Positions 11,452 to 20,795 of a DNA stretch of 28,276 bases are shown here, piece by piece. This stretch comes from Chara braunii (lineage: Eukaryota > Streptophyta > Charophyceae > Charales > Characeae). Within the stretch, counting starts at the first letter, position 1, and each line of letters opens with the position of its first letter. The stretch lies in assembly GCA_003427395.1 (NCBI GenBank), contig BFEA01000153.1:1958102-1986377 (forward strand), written 5' to 3'. A program made the position numbers and the translations under genes. Under the pieces are notes generated by a model. The model searched no databases. It saw only the letters and a program-made list of their open reading frames with translations, and was not told the DNA's origin.

Positions 11452-11546
11452 AGTTTATAGAGTAAGTGTGGAGAGTTCATCTAGTGTGACAGTTTATAGA
11501 GTAAGTGTGGAGAGTTCATCTAGTGTGACAGTTTATAGAGTAAGTG
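11452..11546 (+). repeat. 39-bp minisatellite, left array
   Basis: Units start at 11452, 11491 and 11530 (the last partial) and begin AGTTTATAGAGTAAGTG. The same repeat in the same orientation occupies 28183-28276. Here it abuts the N gap. Confidence 0.95.
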
Positions 11547-11641
11547 CAGCGAAGGCGGCTATTTCGAGAGTCTCGCCTCTCTGACAATGCTAGACAAACT
11601 CTCGAAATATTTCGAGAATCTAGAGTAGTGCAGCGAGGCCC
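11547..11641 (+). mobile_element. Right terminus of a TIR DNA transposon
   Basis: Positions 11619-11641 are the exact reverse complement of 27887-27909 (23 bp), ending GCGAGGCCC. Just inside lies a near-palindrome of CTCTCGAA and TTCGAGAA (11599-11618), with a matching palindrome inside the other end. The three bases after it are AGT, the same three that precede the other terminus. The GGGCC end recalls Tourist/Harbinger MITEs, and the internal CACTA/TAGTG recalls CACTA elements. The superfamily is undecided and no transposase is seen. Confidence 0.6.
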
Positions 11642-13177
11642 AGTATCTCATGCAGGGCAGCATAATTATTTGTGCAGGCAATGATAGTTTCTTATGCAGG
11701 CCATGACAGTGTTAATGCAGAGCATTGCACACAATTATAGTTCCTAACCCACACACATGTAACAGTTGGTAAACAGACCATGAGATCGAGCCCTGATGGT
11801 ATTATATGAACATAGGGGCTAACCCTTCGAACAAACAAGAAAAGAAGACTTTTTTTTGTGTTTCTCTGTGGGGCCGGGCACAGGCCATGGTTAGGTTCTG
11901 GCGTCATTGGTTTCCTTAATCCTCTATCACAATACCTTTCCCAGCTATTTTTCTCCGACACAGGCCGCAAACAACCAGTACTTCCAGAAGTCACTGCTTG
12001 CATGCAGCCAGCCATTGCTACGGTCCCACAAAGTTTCCACCTGAATGAATACACGGCCACGACTTTCTGAAGTACTGACGGTTTAATGGTCCATGTCCTT
12101 CAGGGCTACGCCTATCGGACTAGTAAAATGGCTACTGGCGCCAGGCAAAGAACGAAAAAGTGCTGTGTCTATTCATTTGTCTTTTGAAGCGCAGCGCAAA
12201 TTCGCTTTGGGAAAAGGGGCCCCAAATGTGCTGTCTTATCTATGCCACCACAACCCTAATAGGTTGGGTGATAGGAGCATCCCTCCCGACTAGGGTCCAT
12301 TTGGGTCACTCCATCTATTGGTGGGGAGCTGCACCTGCTGGAAACCGGGTTCAGCGTTCCTTTTGCACGATAATGCTGAAACAATAAAGACGAACCTGTG
12401 CTTTGTGAAGGATGGAACTCTTCGCCCCTGCTGGGGTGCCAGATCTAACTCTTCTTCCAACTCAGGCCATCTATTTTACAAACCAACACAGAATGGAACG
12501 TTAATCATAAGATTCATAACCTTACCAAGAGCTGGGAAGCACAGATAAGGGAGAGAGGGGTCAGCGAAGTCTTTCATAGAGCGCATGGGAATGGATTGGT
12601 CCACAAAAGTCGTCTTCAAACACCAAACGGTAACCCCCTCAACTTCCCCTCCTGTAACCCCTTCCCAGATAACCCTTCCAAGTTTTCCCCCCTGGTTTCC
12701 CCCAAGCCACCATAGACTGAAATTATGAATATGTTTGAGAATTTCATTACACAAAGATAAGATTCCTAAAGTAAAGAGGTTCTGTGTAAACTCATCATAC
12801 GGCTCTGGCAACCAAGTTTCCAGTAATATTGACTTTCAACCCCATGACCATGGGGTTTGCGTCTCCATTTGAGTCCCCATACGATTCCAGCATCTCCAGA
12901 CGGCCCCTGGGCATTGCAAGAATATATGTTGAGACAGCTGCGGCTGCGACCGCCGCACAGTTCAGAATTCGCAGAAATAACAGCCCACTGCAACCTTGGG
13001 CGAAGACCAGTTAGAAACTGCAAGAAAAACAGTAAATCATGTGTTCGACGGCCTACCGCTTCAATATTTGGCAAAAACAAGAGGTGGCCGTAGTGGTACC
13101 CTCTTTTTCCCCTGGCCTGGCCTGGGAGCAGTTACCAGTAGCAGGCCCTCCGGCTTTTGGCTCGTTTCCCCAGGGGT
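11642..13177. other. Unrelated non-coding segment lodged in the 5' LTR
   Basis: This is not related to the retrotransposon. It has CA-, TC- and CCCTT-rich stretches (notably 12630-12710) and short frames on both strands with no recognisable domain. I see no gene. Placement is doubtful because of the adapter dimer at 14715. Confidence 0.55.
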
Positions 13178-13360
13178 GTGGCCTAGGCATCTCGGCCGTG
13201 GCCCAGCCACGGGCGTCGGGCGTGGCCTAGCCATCTCAGCCGTTGCCCAGCCACGGGCGTGGCCTAGACATCTCCGCTGTGGCCCAGCCATGGGTGTGGC
13301 CAAGATATCTCGTCCATGGCCCAGCCCCGGGTGTGGCCTAGACAGCTCGGCCGTGGCATA
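13178..13360 (+). repeat. 37-bp tandem repeat, about 5 units
   Basis: Units beginning GTGGCCTAGACATCTCGGCC start at 13178 (44 bp long), 13222, 13259, 13296 and 13333 (partial). The three middle units are exactly 37 bp. Both strands are open across the repeat because it is GC-rich. No promoter or gene is evident. Confidence 0.85.
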
Positions 13361-13411
13361 AGCAGGCGCGAAAGAAAAAAAAAATGCATGGGAAAAAAAG
13401 AAAAGGTCACC

Positions 13412-13745
13412 TGTCAAATGGACACGAAAGCGTGCGTGTAAGCGCCAAGATCAACTTAGTTCACATTGTGCCCGCGAGTCCATATCGGCACCCGCCCCAT
13501 GTGCGCAGCGGACACAAATGGTGCCTGCAAGCCCCAAGAGCAAGGCTGTGTCACGCTTGTATATCCTCATCCGTGCCTGCAAGCGCCAAGACCAAGTATG
13601 CGTCAAGCGGGCACGAGCACGTGCGCGCAAGCGCCAAGGCTGATGCTCGCGCGTGCATTTACTTCCACCCCACATGTCAAGCGGACATGAGCACGAGCAC
13701 CAAGGCCAAGGCTGTTGCATGTGCATTCGTCTGCGCCCACCTCCC
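13412..13745. repeat. Degenerate tandem repeat, about 60-80 bp units
   Basis: The phrases TGTCAAGCGGACACGAGCA, GTGC.TGCAAGCGCCAAG and GCATTTACTTCCACCCC recur in diverged form four to five times (near 13412, 13500, 13575, 13600 and 13675). Open frames here mirror the repeat and are not called. Confidence 0.6.
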
Positions 13746-14594
13746 CAGGGTTTGAACCTGGGCAGCAGCTGCTCATGATCGCAATCTACGTATGAGCACA
13801 ATACGTGGAAGCTAAAAAGTGAAATAGTTGCCACGGGTGCTATTTACACCCCCTTCCCCCAGTGTCAAGCAGCAGGCAGTGTGGCAGCAGCGGGTGTGCT
13901 GCTATTTGCTCCATCCCCCGCCTCGCGCAGCTGCGGGGCGCACACGTAGCAATCAGGAGAGCCACGTGGGAGCTGGTCATAGAACTTGAAGTCCCCCTGG
14001 CTAGTGGGCTGAACTACAGATCTTTTTCTTGTGGATGATCAAAATGTTAGCCACCTGTCAAGATCTGCTGCAAATCTGATCATTCTGATCAGATCCAACT
14101 GCTGGAGCAGCGGTCTTCCAGCAATTCGAAGACCCCCCCGTACAGGGGGCTGCGCTACAGTGCAAAAGCGGTCGCCGATCAAGACCTCGGCCACACCTTT
14201 GAAAACATTTCCAAAGATGTGATATGTCTTATCACCGTTACGTATTGCTGGCAGTTCTGCAGCAGATCAAGCCAATCTTCGTCAAAGGGGTTCCTCCAAG
14301 GTCAAGATCTATGGGGCCGTGGTAGATTTTACCACTTTGGGCCGCCTGAGAGAAGGGCATTAACTCCCTCTCCCACTAACCCTCTCTCTCACTCTCCCTT
14401 CTCCTCCTCAGCCATCTTTTACTAATCCACCTCTGTGTCCTCTGACGTTTTTTAATCTTTTCCTCCTCATCTCGTCCACTTCTCTCGTCAGTCACCCTTT
14501 CCAATCTCAACCTCTTCTTCTCATCTCACTTCTCTCTCTCAACCCCCCTACTTTCCCCACCCCAATTTTTTTCTATTCCTCACCTCTCTCTCTG
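13746..14594. other. Non-coding segment with a weak duplication
   Basis: GAAGTCCCCC..GGGCTGAACTACAG near 13988 and GAAGACCCCC..GGGCTGCGCTACAG near 14128 look like two diverged copies of a unit of about 140 bp. Each is followed by a GATCAA..CCAC phrase. From about 14360 the DNA is pyrimidine-rich. No gene is seen. Confidence 0.45.
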
Positions 14595-14714
14595 AGGGTG
14601 GAAGGCAGTCTAGTGGTGAACCAGGGGGGGCTGCAATGAAGCAAGAAGACATCAGCTATGGTTGACAATTAGTTAGGTGGTTTTGTCTTTGAGGTACAGT
14701 GTCCTGGTATAGGG
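14595..14714. repeat. Dispersed repeat, copy 2 (truncated at the adapter)
   Basis: Resembles 3400-3540: a GTGGTGAA.C.GGGGGGGCTGC core, then GAAGA.ATCAGC.ATGG, then a similar tail. Copy 1 continues past TATAAGG, while this copy stops where the adapter dimer begins. Confidence 0.5.
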
Positions 14715-14750
14715 CTGTCTCTTATACACATCTAGATGTGTATAAGAGAC

Positions 14751-14752
<2 letters not shown>
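14715..14752. other. Nextera/Tn5 mosaic-end dimer (library artefact)
   Basis: CTGTCTCTTATACACATCT (14715-14733) is followed directly by its reverse complement AGATGTGTATAAGAGACAG (14734-14752). This is the exact Tn5 mosaic end in the back-to-back form made when a Nextera mate-pair fragment is circularised. Translation gives the VSYTHLDVYKRQ and MCIRDR strings familiar from adapter-contaminated predicted proteins. It is not genome sequence and marks a false join. Confidence 0.98.
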
Positions 14753-14798
<46 letters not shown>

Positions 14799-14813
14799 AG
14801 TTGTGGGTGTGGG

Positions 14814-15041
14814 ATGAGGTTCTCTCTTTTGCTCGTCTGTATAATTTTGGCTTCTGCTATGGCCAATTTTTGTCGCGTTTTTTTTCGGACCTTTCCTTGT
14901 AAATTGTCTCGAATTTTCTTTATCGCTTTTGCCTTGTATGTATGCATGAATGGATGTGAACTCTTCTTCATTAGTGATCTTTTTGGATTTCCAATCTTGC
15001 TTTGCGATGCTTGTCTAATTCTATCATCCATCTGCATCTGA
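14814..15041 (+). CDS. Short hydrophobic ORF in 5' LTR (75 aa), doubtful
   Basis: Starts MRFSLLLV and is rich in Leu, Ile, Phe and Cys, so it could be membrane-associated. The same ORF, equal in length with no indels, is at 25361-25588. By my count 15 of 228 bases differ between copies and 10 of 75 residues change, so there is no sign of constraint since the LTRs separated. The antisense frame is also open in both. It may simply be part of the transcribed leader. Confidence 0.2.
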   Translation: MRFSLLLVCIILASAMANFCRVFFRTFPCKLSRIFFIAFALYVCMNGCELFFISDLFGFPILLCDACLILSSICI

Positions 15042-15406
15042 TCGAAAGCACGCACTACGGATGTTTGGGTTTTTATTATTAGTCCTTGGTCGTCATAAGG
15101 CCACCAAGAACGTTGTGAGATGTTGATTGTCCTTTTCCCCTTTTCTCTCCTTTTTATCACGTGAATGGAATGGATATGAATGAAACATTTGGATCTCTTT
15201 CCACATAGCATGAGTAGAATAGTTGCATATAGGATATGATCACTACCACGTCACAGGAAACATGAGCCTGATTTACTGTCGCTCGTGCGCACGCTCCTGT
15301 ACGACCGCGATCTCAAAAAAAACGAGTCGAGGCGTATGCGCACGTTTGCATGAGCCGACCTCGAATTTATCATAAGGATGCGTGAAATCGAATTCATTAG
15401 CCAGAT

Positions 15407-16164
15407 ATGGCCGAGGAAAGTCCCTTCTGGATCACCGATCGTAAAACCCTGAGAGATCCGGAGTATTGCGAGTACTGGGAAGACGAACAACTTAGACGAC
15501 CGAAAACTTAAGAAACCCGGAATTCCCCTTTCTGACAGAGAACGACCAACTGTGCGCCGAGGATTTCCACTGGGCTATAACTAGTGACCGTAGGGGCCCA
15601 GACTACCCAGATACGGACAATACTCAATACTATATATCCCCGGGCTTCGTCATTATTACTACCAGCTTCCTTCCCTTCCATCTCCTCCTTCCATATCACC
15701 AACTCACAGTGGTACCTTGGAATTTCATAGCTCGCTATTTGCCCAACCCACCGTGCGAGGATTGCCAGTAGTACGCCGAGCTTCGGGATCTACCCGACGA
15801 ATTCGAACCGAAGATGAGCAGCAATTGCACAGTTTCCGCTTACGGCCTGCCCCGTCGGATTCCGAAGCTTGTTATGAGCGGCGCCGACAGCAGCACGACT
15901 GTCACGGTGTCCCGCCAATCCACCAGACAAGGGACCGACCGCGGCGACGCAACTGGCAGAGGCCATAGCCCCCTCCCCGAAGGCCGAAACGCGAGATACG
16001 ATCCGTGCGCACCATTTTGCACCATTTCCTTAGGACTTGCCACAAGAGATCTCAGTTCCGACCTGGGACTCCACCCCCACTTTCCCAAAATCCTTGGCTC
16101 ACCCCCTTTTTTCGCACTTTCGGGCCCCCATCCCACTCCGATCAGGATATCGCGTTGGGCGTGA
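15407..16164 (+). pseudogene. LTR-borne ORF, 5' copy, broken
   Basis: Begins MAEESPFWITD, the same start as the ORF at 25953 in the 3' LTR. A 1-nt deletion near 15500 brings in a TAA at 15509-15511. From 15511 frame 1 is coding-like up to 16164, with one TAG at 15769-15771. It includes a DPCAPF segment and an ITSD..GPDYPDTDNTQYYIS-type block shared with the 3' copy. I recognise no domain. It is not gag: the gag homology starts only after the PBS. Confidence 0.5.
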
Positions 16165-16167
16165 GGT

Positions 16168-16179
16168 TGGTATCAGAGC
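16168..16179 (+). promoter_or_regulatory. Primer-binding site, initiator tRNA-Met
   Basis: TGGTATCAGAGC is the PBS that pairs with the 3' end of plant initiator tRNA-Met, where minus-strand DNA synthesis starts. It sits directly at the end of the 5' LTR. Its plant form supports a green-lineage host. Confidence 0.95.
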
Positions 16180-16325
16180 CGAGAAGTGGCGAACTCATCA
16201 GAGAAGTGGGTAGATACGTCACATAGTCCGATCTGGTGAAGAGAGGACGGGCCAGATAGCGGAACGAGCCGTGACGCGAGCCTATAGTACTTAGAGACCG
16301 ATCGGTCGGATGGCCGGCCGCCCAT

Positions 16326-17185
16326 ATGAACGCCAATCAGGCGCAAAATGTCAATGTACAGCTAGACGGGGCCCCTGTTCCCGCACCACCCATCCGAGCT
16401 CGCGCACCCGCGGCTCCACCTCATTTGTATCTCTTCGACCCTGCACAGGCTTACATGCACAACAATATGACAACGGCGAAGCTCGGATCAACATCCCCTT
16501 TAGACTGGGAGGGGATGCGCATCACTAGTTTAACACTTACACCTGGATAGATCTCTCGACCTTTGAAAGGGACTTCTTGAACAGGTTCGACTATATCCAC
16601 CATGAACAAGCCGTCTTTATGATTAAAGACCGAGTTCAGAAGCATCTCGAATCTGTCATAGAATATCGCTGTAGGTTCTATAGACTGTTTGTCAAATTCG
16701 AGAGGGACGAAAAGGTTGGGAGGGATCTATTTATCGATGGGCTTCATAGTCGGGCGATGAGGGCAAAATTACGAAAGCAAATTTCCCCCATCAATCATAC
16801 GATGCAACAGATTATGGACGGGGCAGAAGAAATGAAACGCAAATTCGCCGCTAGCTTTCTAGAAAGTGAAGATCACACAAAAGATGGAGACTCCTCAGAA
16901 TTGGCCAGAGCGAAAGCCAGACTGGCCGCACTCCAGAATAAATTTGAGAATATGGGTTTTGTCTCCGGTCCAATCACTTACCTAGAGCAGGTCGCAGCCA
17001 AAAGATCGATACTTGACACAACTTCAGGATTACCGGTTATGGCCACACCTCCACCTCCCCCGGAAACCCTTGCAAGGCCTAGCGAATCAAATGCGATACT
17101 AGAACTAACTCAAACACTGGTTAGCCTAATGCAAGAAAGAGTAAGAAGGAACAACGTGAGCACAATGCTCGAATCGAATCATTGA
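16326..17185 (+). pseudogene. gag: gag, capsid region, broken
   Basis: Gag forms the particle that packages the RNA. The N-terminus (from ATG 16326, frame 3, Pro/Ala-rich) shifts to frame 2 near 16470, where a GGDAHH-stop-FNTYTWI segment precedes TFERDFLNRF (16559 on). This matches the retrotransposon gag pattern of WF..........F...F. The TAG at 16526-16528 stands where the family has Trp, one G-to-A change from TGG. The segment 16577-17185 continues with EYRCRFYRLFVKFERDEK and a helical charged region, then a frameshift to frame 1 near 17180. Confidence 0.85.
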
Positions 17186-17718
17186 TGAGATCGATGCGCC
17201 CCATTGCAGTCAGAGCAACACCAATGATGCAAGGCGCAGCCCCCGCTCCAGCAGTGGGCGCGGCGGCAGCTAACGTAAGTGTTTGTTACACATGTCATCA
17301 GCCCAGGGACATAGCCCGGGACTATCCCCACCGACTCACACAAACAAGAACCGCGCCAATGGCCGCCGCACCGATTGCTAACGGACATGGGCGGGTGGCC
17401 ACAATGGTAGAGGAAATTGACAGCGGTGCAAGCCCATGGGGGGTCACGGAGGAAGCGGCGGAGCTCATCCCGCTCGATCAATACATATCGTTGGGATACC
17501 CGGGCCTCGGCATGATAGGGGTCATCCAACCTGCCCCAGACGCCAATGAAGTTTCTGAATGGAGGCCCTCCCCGAGGGAAATGGAATCCGGAGGACCCGC
17601 GTTCGTTACGGGAGAGATCGATGTGCTAGATATAGTTTGTGCCTTGGATCACCACATCCCCTTGCCCATCGGACACCTGCTAACCATCTCCGAACAGGCT
17701 AATGACTGGATGCTATAG
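17182..17718 (+). pseudogene. gag: gag C-terminus with degenerate zinc knuckle
   Basis: Frame 1 continuation of gag. A CCHC nucleocapsid knuckle is recognisable at 17284-17325 as CYTC, four residues, then Asp (17308) where His is expected, four residues, then Tyr (17323) where the last Cys is expected. Two of four zinc ligands are thus lost. The rest (to TAG at 17716) is of unknown role and leads toward the protease. Confidence 0.7.
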
Positions 17719-17757
17719 CACTGCCAGGCAAACTGGAAGTGATTTACCCTCGCCAAA

Positions 17758-18429
17758 TTGGCAACCACAAAAGGAAAAGCTCTCGCTAGAGACCCTAAGT
17801 CGGAGGAGCCAAGCACCTCCGAACCCACTCGGATGGGCCTAATTCGAAAAGACGATCACTTCCTACGGATCAAAGCCCTACCGTGGAGATCCGCAGAGTG
17901 CGGTGTGGAAGTATGGGGAAATCCCTACAGTGTGGTCCTTCATTCTGAAGCCGCGGTCCTGGCCATCTCCCTACGGGTGGTCGAGCGGGCCGGCCGGCGG
18001 AAATACGTGATTCCTTTCGCGGAGGGCGATCACTTCGTTTTCGTCGACGAAGGTAAGATCCGAGTAGCAGGAAGGATGGCGAACGTCGCCTTCCGAATAG
18101 GTAAGGTCCACGCCTTGGGCGACATAGTGGTCCTTAACGTGACCACGTGCGATGTCCTCGTCAGATTACCAGCCCTTACAACTTTGCGGGCCACACTGGA
18201 TTTCGAACGACAAGCAGTCATCCTCCATAACACTGGAGGAAAGTCGTGCACCATTCCGATGCGCCTCACCCTTCGGACGACTTCGATGCCTGAGCGACAA
18301 CGACAGGAACCCGGCGAAATGAGGTGGGAAGAATCCACAGACGAATCCGACGTCGAACCCACACTATCATCATCCACCTCCGAGAGTGAGGAAGATGCAG
18401 ATCCTCAAATTCTCGAGCTAACACGATAA
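17758..18429 (+). pseudogene. Retropepsin-like aspartic protease, active site altered
   Basis: The 223-codon frame is uninterrupted. Residues about 55-175 follow the retropepsin layout: YSVVL, then the active-site triplet, then AA.LAISLRVVERAG, and later DVLVRLPALTTLRATLDF, which matches the DVLLG.PWL....A.ID block. At 17941-17949 the expected Asp-Ser/Thr-Gly reads His-Ser-Glu, so the catalytic Asp is gone. The C-terminus is Ser/Glu-rich (TSESEEDAD). It shares the frame of the preceding gag piece, suggesting an original Gag-PR fusion. Confidence 0.75.
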
Positions 18430-18434
18430 AGAAT

Positions 18435-19965
18435 TTGCTACCCACTTCGACAGAAAGCGATGAAAACCTTCGTTTTCACAAGGGACGTGCAGCGAACCAG
18501 AGCACTGATCATGGGAGAACCGCTGGTTCGGATTCCCGGTTGACAGATTTTTGGGAACCCCCTCGAACTATATACGAGGCAACCACCCCATTGTTATCCA
18601 GATATTGGGATAAGCGGGCCTTCTGCGATTTCTCAAGAATTCCTCCCGGCTCGTTGCTCACCAGAGGAAAAGAAATCCGACTGCTACAGGGGGGCGCCGA
18701 AAACTGGACTACGGAACCCCCCGGGCTGTACGACCTCGCCCCGTTCGATATTGGACTAAAAATCAAGGAGAAGGTCGTGGACTTGCAGGATATCGAAGAT
18801 GGTATCACCCTGGAGGAACACGTGGCAATCAGGGAAGAGGAAGCTGAGATGGTTTCCACGATCTTCTCCTGGCGTTCCGACCATTCCTTTATATCATCCC
18901 CACCCATGAAAAAGACCCACGCGGCCAGGGCAAAACAGCTACCGATGGCGATACAAGACTGCCACTACGAACTGCACGTGCCAGACTATGTGTCGGACGA
19001 GATACACAAACACATCGTAGACATTCTAACCGAATATCAAAGGGCTATTAGTACATAGGACACGGACATAGCCTAAGGACCATCCCTGGTCATACAGCAC
19101 GAAATCCAGACTCGCACCCAACCGTCGATTCACTGTACATCATACCGGTACTCGTTAGTCGAAAGACAAACCGCTCTGGAGCGGATCAAAGAATTTGAGG
19201 TCAATGGTTGGATCGAGCCCGCTACTGGACCGTGGATATCACGATCAAAGATCTGTATCCCCTCCCGTGGATTGATGATTTGCTGGATGCAATTGGGTGT
19301 GCCAACTACTTTAGCAAGTTCGACATCCGCTATAGGTTCCACCACATATTGGTGAAGGAAGAGGACCGTCCGAAAACGACATTCGTATTGTTCGAAGGCA
19401 TGTGGCAATGGGTTCGATGTCCATTGTCCTATGTGCATTTGCAATGCTCCGGCTACATTTCAAAGAGCGATGAACATGACCTTCCAGAATTTCGTTAACA
19501 AGACTCGGCTGACGCAGGGAATGGTGAACTTTTGCGTTATCATGTACATGGACGACATCCTGGTGTATTCGGAATCGTTTCACGGACATGCGCAACATAT
19601 CGAATGGACACTTGGAGCGCTGCGAGATGCGGGCTTCAAAATTGCTCTGGAGAAGAGCGAGTTTTTCCTGTCGGAAATCTCGTTCCTGGGGTACATGGTG
19701 ACGCGAGGGGGCTTGCGGCCGGATTCGAGAAAAGTCGCGGCAGTTCGAGACGCCCTGACACCCACGTCGCTGACCCAAGTTCGAGCTTTCTTGGGACTGG
19801 CCTCGTACTATCTTCGATTTATCAAGGGTTTCGCAGCAATCGCACGGCCCCTGACGAACCTCTTGCGAAAGGACCAGCCGTTGAGGTGGGACGTTGAGTG
19901 CGAACAGGCCTTCGCCACATTGAAGGAAGCGTTGGCCACGACCCCTATTTTGATCCGGCCTGACC
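18435..19965 (+). pseudogene. pol: Pol: linker and Ty3/gypsy reverse transcriptase, broken
   Basis: A linker (18435-19055, frame 3) is followed by stops at 19056 and 19074. The same frame then gives YRYSLVERQTALERIKEFE and GWIEPATGPW, the usual entry to Ty3/gypsy RT. At about 19235 the next conserved block, which carries the KKDG..R.C.DYR.LN motif, is missing and the text jumps to KDLYPLPWIDDLLD in frame 2. Motif A FSKFDI has its Asp (19322). Another shift near 19431 returns to frame 3 with NAPATFQRAMN, MYMDDILVYSE (YMDD at 19545-19556) and FLGLASYYLRFIKGFA. Confidence 0.93.
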
Positions 19966-20411
19966 CCGAGAAGCAATTTGTACTCATCACGGACAGGCAA
20001 CCGAAAGCGATCTCCGCTATTTTGGCGCAAAAGGGGAAAGACGGTCGCGAGCACGTCATCGAGTATGCATCCAGGACAGTACCAGACGAAAGGAAAAACG
20101 ATTCGGCACCTCAAGAAGAATGCTACGTGGTGGTTTGGGGGATTCAACACTTTCATCCGTATCTGTACGTGCAGAAGTTCCTCCTCGTTACGGATCACGA
20201 GCCCCTGTTGGCTCTCAAGAGACTCACTAACTACACGGGCATGATTGGACGTTGGGCAGTGCGGCTGCAAGAGTACGATTTCGACATCGTCCATCAGAAA
20301 AAGGAAAGGCACGGAAATGCGGACGGGCTAACACGACTGCACCAACCGACCAAGGTTACCAAAGGTGAAGAAATTATCCCGTGGAGAGAACCAGAACCAG
20401 TCAGTGGGCCA
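19966..20411 (+). pseudogene. pol: Pol: RNase H domain
   Basis: RNase H removes the RNA strand during reverse transcription. The Ty3/gypsy order is clear: FVLITD, then IEYASRT, an EE pair, YLYVQKFLLVTDHEPL, and HGNADGLTRL at the end. The acidic residues (TD, EE, TDH, NADG) remain, though the usual TDAS reads TDRQ. It is in frame with the RT part from 19431 and ends at TAG 20412-20414, beyond which the same frame stays coding-like. Confidence 0.9.
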
Positions 20412-20795
20412 TAGTACGGACAAGTGGCCATCCTTCCGCGTGCTAAGAAGTGACACGTGACAATGGGCGATGGAGGTAATTCTGGAGGCCCCCTTTCTCC
20501 CCTCTCGCCCTCATCTCTCCTCTCTTTGCCTGACAAGTTTTGTTACTTCTGCGAGGTAATCTCGCGTGTCTACTCGGTCCCTATGCGTCCTAGCGGGGAA
20601 GGGTACGTCGAATGGGTAGATTGTCGACACTGTGTCTCCAGGGCCCATGGTTCCTGCATTCAGTACCGAAATACAGACAAAGCCTGGTTGTATCCCTTGT
20701 GTCGATCCGACAAAATTCCTACTGAAACTTGCTTTCTGGAAGCCACGTGGGAGGGTTTAGAAAAGACCCGTAGGTTTAGAAGGGCCGAGGTATGA
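20412..20795 (+). pseudogene. pol: Pol: PHD-finger-like module between RNase H and integrase
   Basis: In the same frame as RNase H and integrase, separated only by stops at 20412, 20451 and 20793. Counting from codon 20457 as residue 1, the ligand pattern is C29-X2-C32-X23-C56-X2-C59-X4-H64-X2-C67-X11-Y79-X2-C82. That is the C4HC3 PHD pattern with the seventh ligand changed from Cys to Tyr (TAT at 20691-20693). The EWVDC..C..RAHGSC and AWLYPLC contexts are also PHD-like. PHD fingers usually read histone tails, so a role in target choice is possible, but that is inference. Without the Cys it probably no longer folds normally. Confidence 0.7.

Larger units (their letters stand above)
14753..16167 (+). 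repeat. 5' LTR, second part
   Basis: Starts in a (GA)n tract (14753-14797) and from 14798 is collinear with 25345 onward in the 3' LTR. It ends just before the PBS. Relative to the 3' LTR it lacks the last bases GCGTCACA: both copies read GTGAGGTTGG, then this one goes straight into TATCAGAGC. A small deletion between the two TGG triplets would explain this. Confidence 0.92.

Noticed and set aside
10653-11480. Long frames on both strands across 10653-11480
   Set aside because: They are almost entirely N positions.
12476-13080. - strand frames of about 100 codons
   Set aside because: No domain, overlapping frames on the other strand, and repeat-rich context.
14699-14902. ORFs containing VSYTHLDVYKRQ or MCIRDR followed by Arg-Glu repeats
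   Set aside because: These are translation of the Nextera dimer and the GA microsatellite.
19311-20312. Long antisense ORF (333 codons) on the - strand
   Set aside because: It lies exactly opposite the RT/RNase H coding region, whose family motifs are clear. It is a shadow of sense codon use and has no recognisable domain.
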